This document shows positions 1-5,535 of a stretch of 5,535 nt of DNA, one piece after another. The stretch's first letter is position 1, and each line of letters begins with the position of its first letter. The stretch is from SAT2750 sp964476375 (GTDB taxonomy: Bacteria; Planctomycetota; Planctomycetia; Pirellulales; Pirellulaceae). The position numbers were made by a program, and so were the translations under genes. The stretch lies in the NCBI GenBank assembly GCA_964476375.1, contig CAYYZW010000020.1, positions 1 to 5,535 on the forward strand, in the 5' to 3' direction. The notes beneath the pieces were generated by a model. The model made no database searches. It saw only the letters and a list, made by a program, of their open reading frames with translations, and was not told the origin of the DNA.

Positions 1-47
1 CCACCAATGGGGTCCGGCTGCTGGGGCAGGCGGGGCATGTAAAATCA
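1..47 (-). other. Open sequence after the lipoprotein stop: in-frame remnant or start of another gene
   Basis: Directly after the lipoprotein TAA comes a second in-frame stop, TGA (47-45), and then the same frame reads on as FYMPRLPQQPDPIGG to the window edge. The LPQQPDPIGG stretch resembles the LPxxPVxxGDSW-like junction expected in the middle of DUF6263-like lipoproteins, so this could be the severed second half. Alternatively, translation could restart at ATG 38-36 in that frame, or at ATG 48-46, which overlaps the TAA as TAATG and reads MILHAPPAPAAGPHWW in another frame. Neither start has a good ribosome binding site. No terminator hairpin is visible. Too little sequence is present to decide. 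Confidence 0.35.
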
Positions 48-635
48 TTAATTAATCTGCTTCATCATTTCATCTTGCATGTCAATCATGCCCTTGTTCC
101 CATGGTTCTGACCCATCTTCTTTGCCTGGGCGAGGCTCTCCGGGCTGAACCGGAAATCGGATGTATTCCCAAGCGGGTCTACTTTGAAACTATATTCTCG
201 AAGCCCGGCAAGCTGGATCTGCGGCTCGATCGCCGGCCAGGCGGCATGTTCCACCGGTTCCTCATCATCACTGGCTGTGTCATAGGCAAGCGTCCCTTGG
301 GGATAGCGACCCAGAAAACTCACACCCTGCATCTTCTGGGTCATGGTTGCCACACCATCTGCATCCACCGTATCCACCGTGCGGATCATCGAATTCGTGA
401 TTGCAACAGGGATCTCGATGCCCGCACCTCCGGCCACCATCTCCAGCTTCATTTCAAAATGAAACCGGTCGCCTGCCTGGAAGCGATATCGAAGCAGGAC
501 CTCTTCTCCTGCTGTTCCCGTCTCCCCGGGTGCTGATGCTGGCGGCGCCTGGGCTGGGCCCTCCGCCTCGTCCCTTGAACAACCAACAAGGACCAGGCTG
601 GAAATCACGGCTACTGAAAGACCGGTGAACTTCAT
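48..635 (-). CDS. Lipoprotein, DUF6263-like N-terminal half, possibly truncated
   Basis: The 195-residue product begins with a lipoprotein signal peptide: Lys2, a hydrophobic core, and the lipobox LVGC with Cys19 as the predicted lipidated residue. Ser at +2 does not suggest inner-membrane retention by the E. coli rule. A Pro/Ala/Glu/Gly linker (20-45) leads to a beta-rich domain starting LLRYRFQAGDRFHFEMKLEM (47-66), with VDTVDADGVATMTQKM (87-102), a YDT segment (118-120) and YSFKVDPLGNTSDF (148-161). This order (a YxFxxGDxF strand, a V-DG-A strand, a YD(S/T) segment, a xVDxxGN strand) resembles DUF6263-type secreted proteins of planctomycetes, which have no known function. Those proteins are usually longer, with a second half after a LPxxPVxxGDSW-like motif that is missing here. 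The start is fixed by the ribosome binding site and the ATGA overlap with the kinase stop. It probably sits in the periplasm or outer membrane and may partner the WD40 region of the kinase. The lipoprotein call is firm; the family call is from memory of its pattern. Confidence 0.85.
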   Translation of the reverse strand: MKFTGLSVAVISSLVLVGCSRDEAEGPAQAPPASAPGETGTAGEEVLLRYRFQAGDRFHFEMKLEMVAGGAGIEIPVAITNSMIRTVDTVDADGVATMTQKMQGVSFLGRYPQGTLAYDTASDDEEPVEHAAWPAIEPQIQLAGLREYSFKVDPLGNTSDFRFSPESLAQAKKMGQNHGNKGMIDMQDEMMKQIN

Positions 636-3600
636 CTGGCAATCTCCTTTTCTCTTTCTGTAGCCGACGAGGGTGCCGGGGAAAGAAGCTGTTTCGCTTC
701 TCGCTGGTGAAGGATCAAGTCCGCCCGGAACTTCCAGTCCAGTTTCTCTCGCTCGGCCGGATCGGAAAGCAGGATATTGATTCTCTCCAGGAAAGCAGCC
801 AGTTCGGCAGAATCGCCCAGCCGGGCGCGAGCCTGGGCCAGGAATGACCAGCTGTGCCAGTCCATCGCCGTACGTGGATTTCTCCCCGGGGAATTATCCC
901 CGGCCACCGCATCCTCTTGCCCGTCAAGGAGCATCTCCAGCCGCGTGGCCGCTCCCTTCCAGTTACCGGACCGGTAAAGGAGGATCGCACTGACGTGTTC
1001 GGCAAAGGGGTTCCCCTCCAGTTCCAGCTCGATCGCTTCCAGGGCAAGCGGGGCTTCTTCCAGCAGGAGCCGGGTCCCCTCCGGATCCAGCACGCATGTC
1101 CAGGGAACCCAGCCACTGGATTCCTCGACACCGAACTCCTTGAGCATCCGGCGGCAAGTCTCGAGATAACCCGCATGATCGCCCGAGACAAGTGCCGTTA
1201 CCGCAGCGGAATTCCAGCGGGCGGGAGAATGAGTGCCGCTGGCGACCAGGGCGGCCAGGTCTTCTGCCGCCTCGGGCCAGAGTTCCTGCCTGGCATGGGT
1301 TTCCGATCGATACTCCAGGCTCTTGTCCCAGCCGGGCCAGCGCTGGAGTGCCTGGTCCGTGTACTGCAGAAGCTGGCTCCATTCCTTCTGCTCTTGAGCG
1401 TATTGAAACCGGTCAAGATACCATGCCTTGAGCTGGCTCTCGGCGGGCTGAAAACCCCATTCCGGGCTCTGGCCAAACTTTTCCCAGGCCTGCTGGACGG
1501 TTTCCATATCCGAGTCAAACAGGCTCAGGTTTTCAACCCGCCAGCCACTGACCAGTTCCGAGAGCGCCAGCAGGTCCTCATCCGGAAGCTGCGGTAGTTC
1601 CACGTTCCAGAGACGAACCTCGCCGCCACCAACACTCATAACCTGTTTCCCTTGCGCATCAAACTGCACATGTTCCACCGGCTTTCCGTGAGAAAAATAA
1701 TAGCTGCGCGGAATTCCGCTGCTGGTCTCCCAGATCCGCAGTTCCCCCTCCTCACCCGAACCGCTGGCAGCAGTCACGACAAGAGTCCCATCCGGACTGA
1801 AAGCTCCATCCACCAGGGCATGATTATGGCGGAGGGGTAGCGTGAGAGGATTCCCGCTCTTCGCATCCCAGACACGGGCGGTCTTGTCCTCGCTGAAGGT
1901 GAGAATTCTCCTGCCAGCCCTGTCAAATCTCCAGCCGAATCTTTCCCGGTGTCCAATCTCAAGTTCGGTGATGTCATCCTTCGTTATCAGCATATTCCCA
2001 GTCCCAATGCGTGTCATACCCCACTCATTGGTACTGCGGGAAAAAGTGGTGACATAAAAGGCCGCGGCCACAGGATGGAGTCGTGGTGCAAAACAGATCT
2101 TCTTGGTGACTTTGAAGAAATCAAACACCCGAGAATCCAAACTCTCCTCATTCAAAAAATAAATCTGCATCTCCTGACTTGTGGTCAATGGATTCGGGGT
2201 TGTCAGGAAATAAGGCTGCAAACCATCTGAGACAAGATACTTTCCGGTGAAATGAGTCGTATCTATATCCACAAATTGTCCATTCTTTAGATCCCAGAGC
2301 TTGTACTTCCCTGGCCATACATAACCGAGCACGTCACTCCCCGCTGTGAATGTGAACAATGCCGACTCGCCGACAGCACCAGCATTATCCGAAACATTCG
2401 CACCCTCCCGGCCAGGAACATAGACACCTGCAATCTCGTTGCTGGATTCCAGGCCGCGATCACTTTCATGGGATAACTCATTGATCAACGTCACCTGGTT
2501 TGTGTCCATCCCCCAGAGCCATGCGGTCGCGCCAGACCATGTGACAAGGTAACGCCTGCTGGGATCCAGGTATGCATGAAGCGGACGTGAGTCGGGCAGT
2601 TCGGGGTGCGAGGCAACAAAGAGATTCTCGTGGCTTGCGGCATCCCAGAGCTGCAGTGTCGGTGAGCGTTCCGATGATTCCAGCGAGTATTGCTGCACCG
2701 GGTCCTGGACCGTCAGGATCCTGTTTCCACGGAGAACAAAAAAGGCATGACGCGTGGGGGTACTTACCCCAAGCGAAGAATACTGGTCTGCATTGGCAAG
2801 ATCCCAGAGACGGATCTCCGTGCCATCCGGATCACTAATTCCACCAAGGCTCTTATCTGCAAATTGAAATGATGCACTGAGCAGCCTGCGACCGTCGCCA
2901 CAAAAATGTACCTGGTTCACCCCCTTGCGATGAACCATCGGTTGACCGGAAATCTCCCCGCGTTTGATATCCCAGACTCGCAGGTACCGGTCAGCGCAGG
3001 CCGTTGCCAACAGTTCCCCACTCAGATCAAAGGCCGCCTGCCGCACGTCGCCGGGATGATGAAACGGGGACACCAGGGCCAAACCATTCTCTGTATTCCA
3101 GACCTGCGCCGTGTGGTCACGAGACGTCGTGACAAGCCGCTGGCCATCGTTACTGAATCCGGTAAACAGGATTTTATCCTCGTGTTCCAGCAGAGGCCCA
3201 CGCCGCTTTCCATCAGAGGTGGTTACCAGCTGCGCATTTCTCACGCCGATGAGGACCGCCAGTTGCCGATCCGCTGAGAACGTGACATCTTTCCAGTCAC
3301 CGGCAACGGGGACCTGCAGCGGATCTCCCAGGGGATCCCCCGTGCCCGCATTCCAGTGGTGCACCTTGGCACCTTCCGTGACGGACATAATCCGGGTCCC
3401 CTCCAGGTTCCAGCTCGCATGCAAGACGGCATCCTGGTGAAGAAGTCCAGGAAAGACAAGTTCTCCCGTCCCGGCATTTCGCAGCTCGACCCGATCGTCC
3501 ACGACCAGCATGATCGTCTGGCCATCGGGACTGTACCTCAGATGGCGAATCCATCCTCCCTCCAGGTCAATTTTCAGCGGCTCTCTCTTGCCGGTTTCCA

Positions 3601-5293
3601 GATCCCAGAACCGTACCAGGCTCTTTTTGGGGACCACAAGAAGTGCGTTCCCTTCCACATTCATGAATCCCATCATCCTCTTTGCGACAGGATCAAATTC
3701 CAGCTGTTGCACAGGGGCCCCGTTGGTAATGGGTTGTCCGATCGGTTGACCGGTTGCCAGGTCAAACCGGTGAAGATCCCCATTGCTCATGGAGGTAACA
3801 AACAGCCCGTTTCGGGGGCTGAGCTTCAATTGCCGTACGGATGCCGATTCAAGAAACTGGATGGAACTCGGTTTCACGGACGCACGAATCGTGCTTACCA
3901 GCCTCTGGGCTGCCTGCCGTCTTCGGCGTGAACTTGTCTCACGCCGAAGGTCATCCGCCAGCCAGGGTACTGCTTCATTCGGTGGCTGGTCCTGCATCAC
4001 CCGGGCAAGACTCTGGCTTATCCATTCACGCGCCGATTCCGCCTCACGGCGTCCTTTTGTCGCCTCGGCCTCACTTGCCTCTGCCTCCTGCCGGGCCCGC
4101 TGGGCATCGTCTTTCTCCCGCTTGAGCGAGGCGTTGACCCAAAGACCCCCGACAATCAGGATCAGCAGCGCCACCATGCTGACTCCTATCAAACCCGCAA
4201 TCGCCGGGCGGCGGCGGGCCCATTTCCAGCCGCGTTCTGCCAGCGAGACCGGCCGCGCCTGGATCGGCTCCCTGGCAGCAAAACGCCGCAGGTCCTCGGC
4301 CAGCGCCTCGGCACTGTCATAGCGGCGGCCAATATCTTTCTGCAAGCACTTGAGCGTGATCGTCTCCAGGTCCACCGGAACCGTGCTGTTAAGCCGCCGC
4401 GGGGCGATCGGCTCCTCCCCAATCACCTGCATGATCGTGTCCAGCTGCGTCTCGGCCTGGAAGGGAGGACGACCGGTCAGCATGTGATAGAGAATCGCGC
4501 CAAGGGCATACGTGTCTGCGGCCGGACCAAGCGTCTTGGCATTGCTGGCTGCCTGCTCGGGGGCCATGTAGCTGGGCGTGCCCATCACCGCCCCGCTCTT
4601 GGTCTGGCTGCTGTCTTCATCCAGCCGCTTGGCCAGGCCAAAGTCGGTAATCTTTGGTTCTCCCTCTTCGGTGAGCAGGATATTCGCCGGTTTCAGGTCA
4701 CGGTGAATGATCTCCTGCTGGTGGGCCAGCTCCATAGCCCGGGCAAGGGTCTCGATCAGCCGGGCTGATTCGCTGGCATTCTGTGGCGTGCCAGCGATTT
4801 TCTGGTCCAGGCTGCCGCCGTCGGCATATTCCAGGGCGATATAGGGCCGGCCCTCGTGCTCGGCAACCTCGTAGATCTGCACGATGTTCGGGTGCTGCAG
4901 CTTGGCGACTGCCTCGGCCTCGATCTGGAAACGCTGCATGTCCTCATCCGAGGCATGGGCCCCGGAGAGGATCATCTTGAGGGCCACGATCCGCTTGAGC
5001 TTCTGGTCACGGGCCTTGTAGACCACGCCCCTGCCGCCACGGCCCAGTTCTCCCAAAAGGTCATAGCCGGGGATCGCCTCTCCATCCAACACGACCGGTT
5101 TCTGGGGTCGCTCCACCCCCTGGATCGTGGCCGAGTTGCGACTGTCCGGCTGCTCCATCGACGGCACGATCGTCTCCATCTCGTGAGCCGTATCGAGGTC
5201 ATCCTGCTTTTCGTTCCCAGTCCCCACCAGTGCCTGCTCGTCCAGGTCCGGTTTTGGATCCTCGAGGTTATCCGGTCGGGATTCGTCGGTCAT
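632..5293 (-). CDS. Transmembrane Ser/Thr protein kinase with WD40 repeats and TPR-like C-terminus
   Basis: This 1553-residue protein is a Hanks-type (PknB-like) receptor kinase that phosphorylates Ser/Thr on unknown partners. Residues 1-75 are acidic and look disordered. The kinase domain spans about 77-338: glycine loop G84-x-G86-x-x-G89, VALK with Lys106, alpha-C Glu125, HRDLKPAN with catalytic Asp199 and Asn204, DFG at 217-219, and GTPSYMAPE at 238-246. All key residues are present, so it should be active. An Arg-rich stretch precedes one membrane helix (about 364-386), then a charged coiled coil (390-432), WD40 repeats (about 480-1232) and a Trp-rich, TPR-like helical region (about 1262-1540). 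By the positive-inside rule the kinase is cytoplasmic and the repeats periplasmic. I chose ATG at 5293; an in-frame TTG at 5311 adds six residues but has no ribosome binding site. The TGA stop overlaps the ATG of the lipoprotein gene. The ligand and substrates are unknown. Confidence 0.93.
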   Translation of the reverse strand: MTDESRPDNLEDPKPDLDEQALVGTGNEKQDDLDTAHEMETIVPSMEQPDSRNSATIQGVERPQKPVVLDGEAIPGYDLLGELGRGGRGVVYKARDQKLKRIVALKMILSGAHASDEDMQRFQIEAEAVAKLQHPNIVQIYEVAEHEGRPYIALEYADGGSLDQKIAGTPQNASESARLIETLARAMELAHQQEIIHRDLKPANILLTEEGEPKITDFGLAKRLDEDSSQTKSGAVMGTPSYMAPEQAASNAKTLGPAADTYALGAILYHMLTGRPPFQAETQLDTIMQVIGEEPIAPRRLNSTVPVDLETITLKCLQKDIGRRYDSAEALAEDLRRFAAREPIQARPVSLAERGWKWARRRPAIAGLIGVSMVALLILIVGGLWVNASLKREKDDAQRARQEAEASEAEATKGRREAESAREWISQSLARVMQDQPPNEAVPWLADDLRRETSSRRRRQAAQRLVSTIRASVKPSSIQFLESASVRQLKLSPRNGLFVTSMSNGDLHRFDLATGQPIGQPITNGAPVQQLEFDPVAKRMMGFMNVEGNALLVVPKKSLVRFWDLETGKREPLKIDLEGGWIRHLRYSPDGQTIMLVVDDRVELRNAGTGELVFPGLLHQDAVLHASWNLEGTRIMSVTEGAKVHHWNAGTGDPLGDPLQVPVAGDWKDVTFSADRQLAVLIGVRNAQLVTTSDGKRRGPLLEHEDKILFTGFSNDGQRLVTTSRDHTAQVWNTENGLALVSPFHHPGDVRQAAFDLSGELLATACADRYLRVWDIKRGEISGQPMVHRKGVNQVHFCGDGRRLLSASFQFADKSLGGISDPDGTEIRLWDLANADQYSSLGVSTPTRHAFFVLRGNRILTVQDPVQQYSLESSERSPTLQLWDAASHENLFVASHPELPDSRPLHAYLDPSRRYLVTWSGATAWLWGMDTNQVTLINELSHESDRGLESSNEIAGVYVPGREGANVSDNAGAVGESALFTFTAGSDVLGYVWPGKYKLWDLKNGQFVDIDTTHFTGKYLVSDGLQPYFLTTPNPLTTSQEMQIYFLNEESLDSRVFDFFKVTKKICFAPRLHPVAAAFYVTTFSRSTNEWGMTRIGTGNMLITKDDITELEIGHRERFGWRFDRAGRRILTFSEDKTARVWDAKSGNPLTLPLRHNHALVDGAFSPDGTLVVTAASGSGEEGELRIWETSSGIPRSYYFSHGKPVEHVQFDAQGKQVMSVGGGEVRLWNVELPQLPDEDLLALSELVSGWRVENLSLFDSDMETVQQAWEKFGQSPEWGFQPAESQLKAWYLDRFQYAQEQKEWSQLLQYTDQALQRWPGWDKSLEYRSETHARQELWPEAAEDLAALVASGTHSPARWNSAAVTALVSGDHAGYLETCRRMLKEFGVEESSGWVPWTCVLDPEGTRLLLEEAPLALEAIELELEGNPFAEHVSAILLYRSGNWKGAATRLEMLLDGQEDAVAGDNSPGRNPRTAMDWHSWSFLAQARARLGDSAELAAFLERINILLSDPAEREKLDWKFRADLILHQREAKQLLSPAPSSATEREKEIAR
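644..649 (-). promoter_or_regulatory. Strong ribosome binding site of the lipoprotein gene, inside the kinase 3' end
   Basis: The minus strand reads AAGGAG eight bases upstream of the lipoprotein ATG (635-633), a near-ideal Shine-Dalgarno and spacing. It lies within the last codons of the kinase (Glu-Lys-Glu-Ile-Ala-Arg) and fixes the lipoprotein start. With the ATGA overlap it points to translational coupling, while also allowing independent initiation. Confidence 0.8.
1598..3856 (-). repeat. WD40 repeat region of the kinase (about 16 blades)
   Basis: Blade ends with a WD-like signature (for example RFWDLETG, QVWNTENG, RVWDIKRG, RLWDLANA, KLWDLKNG, RVWDAKSG, RIWETSSG, RLWNVELP) occur near residues 510, 562, 604, 647, 731, 774, 830, 883, 927, 1000, 1142, 1187 and 1229. 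A degenerate one lies near 690. Spacing is mostly 41-56 residues, the normal blade length. The 142-residue gap between 1000 and 1142 fits three blades, with poor signatures near 1045 (IYFLNEES) and 1100 (NMLITKDD). The total of about 16 suggests two seven- or eight-bladed propellers, which would act as a protein- or ligand-binding platform outside the membrane. At DNA level the repeated WD codons appear on the plus strand as recurring atcccaga-type words. The blade count is by eye. Confidence 0.85.
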
Positions 5294-5305
5294 GGCAGAT
5301 CTGCC
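5294..5305. repeat. Perfect 12-bp palindrome abutting the kinase start codon
   Basis: GGCAGATCTGCC reads the same on both strands and ends one base before the kinase ATG. It overlaps the only purine-rich stretch that could serve as a weak ribosome binding site (AGGCAG). It could be an operator half-site pair or chance. It has no loop, so it would not fold well as an RNA hairpin. No second copy was noticed in the window. Confidence 0.4.
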
Positions 5306-5334
5306 TGGCAATCAGAAACAAGAAGTGAGCCCTT

Positions 5335-5343
5335 ATTATCTCA
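5335..5343 (-). promoter_or_regulatory. Possible extended -10 promoter element for the kinase gene
   Basis: On the minus strand the gap between the transporter and the kinase contains TGAGATAAT, which fits the extended -10 pattern TGnTATAAT with one mismatch in the hexamer. It sits in the only AT-rich patch of the gap, 41 bases upstream of the kinase ATG, so a transcript would have a leader of roughly 35 bases. No good -35 hexamer is visible 16-18 bases upstream; extended -10 promoters can work without one. The consensus comes from other bacteria and may not hold in this organism. Confidence 0.25.
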
Positions 5344-5372
5344 TCTGGCTGATCCTGCTACCAGCACTCCTG

Positions 5373-5535
5373 CTAGAGCAGCTGCAGGGCGGCTATGGCC
5401 ACGCCGATCCCCAGGTAACTCAGGCGGCTGGGCCGCTCCCCCAGCAGCGTGACCGCCGCCAGCGTGGTGAAAGCCAGACCGGCGGCACTGGTCACCGGGA
5501 AAACGATAAACCCGTCAAACAGCTCCAGTGCCTTG
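5373..5535 (-). CDS. EamA/DMT-family membrane transporter, C-terminal fragment
   Basis: Only the last 53 codons are in the window, ending at TAG (5375-5373); the gene runs off the right edge. The fragment reads as two hydrophobic helices separated by a short polar turn. The first ends in a segment containing TLLGERPS, the second begins RLSYLGIGVAIAALQLL and stops directly after the helix. The LLGE(R) turn followed by a final Gly-rich helix is the usual end of EamA (DUF6) domains in ten-helix drug/metabolite transporters, which export or exchange small metabolites across the inner membrane. The substrate cannot be guessed. It lies on the same strand as the kinase, 79 bases upstream of its ATG, with no T-tract hairpin between them, so read-through into the kinase is possible. 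No functional link is evident. The family call is fairly secure despite the short length; the subfamily is unknown. Confidence 0.75.
   Translation of the reverse strand, partial: KALELFDGFIVFPVTSAAGLAFTTLAAVTLLGERPSRLSYLGIGVAIAALQLL

Noticed and set aside
46..48. ATG overlapping the lipoprotein stop (TAATG) as the start of a third operon gene
   Set aside because: There is no ribosome binding site and only 16 codons are visible, reading a low-complexity Ala/Pro stretch. The in-frame continuation is a better lead, but this option is not excluded.
854..1597. 247-codon plus-strand open frame opposite the kinase C-terminus
   Set aside because: It is antisense to a helical region that fits the kinase family, and its translation is Pro/Arg/Leu-rich with no motif.
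3356..3931. 191-codon plus-strand open frame opposite the WD40 repeats
   Set aside because: It mirrors the repeat-coding strand; the minus-strand reading contains regular WD40 signatures and is clearly the real one.
5309..5311. TTG as the kinase start codon, giving six extra residues
   Set aside because: No ribosome binding site precedes it, and ATG at 5293 gives a normal polar N-terminus, although its own binding site is also weak.
5361..5386. Short inverted repeats around the transporter stop codon (for example CTGCT/AGCAG) as a terminator
   Set aside because: The stems are about five base pairs, and no T-tract follows on the minus strand, so they do not make a rho-independent terminator.
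4856..5452. 198-codon plus-strand open frame opposite the kinase N-terminus and the intergenic gap
   Set aside because: It lies antisense to a kinase domain with all catalytic motifs, shows no recognisable domain, and its open length follows from the GC-rich codon pattern of the real gene.

Overview
The window carries one large gene, two partial or short neighbours and almost no non-coding DNA, all read from the minus strand. The order of transcription is right to left: the last 53 codons of an EamA/DMT-type membrane transporter (5373-5535), a 79-base gap, a 1553-residue receptor-type Ser/Thr protein kinase with a WD40 propeller region (632-5293), and a 195-residue lipoprotein (48-635) whose ATG overlaps the kinase stop codon. 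The last 47 bases, downstream of the lipoprotein stop, remain open in two minus-strand frames.

The likely source is a planctomycete, or another member of the PVC group. The evidence is the kinase architecture: an acidic disordered N-terminus, a PknB-like catalytic domain, a single transmembrane helix, a short coiled coil, many WD40 repeats and a Trp-rich TPR-like helical C-terminus. This composition is typical of the expanded kinase families of Planctomycetota. GC content is in the high fifties by eye. No species can be named.

The kinase domain should lie in the cytoplasm. The WD40 propellers and helical C-terminus should lie outside the inner membrane, the same side as the lipoprotein. The ATGA overlap and a strong Shine-Dalgarno inside the kinase tail suggest that the two proteins are made together. 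They may form an envelope sensing unit; this is inference.

The most interesting point is at the left edge. The lipoprotein looks like the N-terminal half of a longer DUF6263-like lipoprotein. It ends at two consecutive in-frame stops (TAA TGA), and the same frame then continues with a Pro-rich stretch resembling the segment expected next. The gene may be recently truncated, or the sequence there may be wrong. No RNA genes, CRISPR arrays, insertion sequences or convincing terminators were seen.
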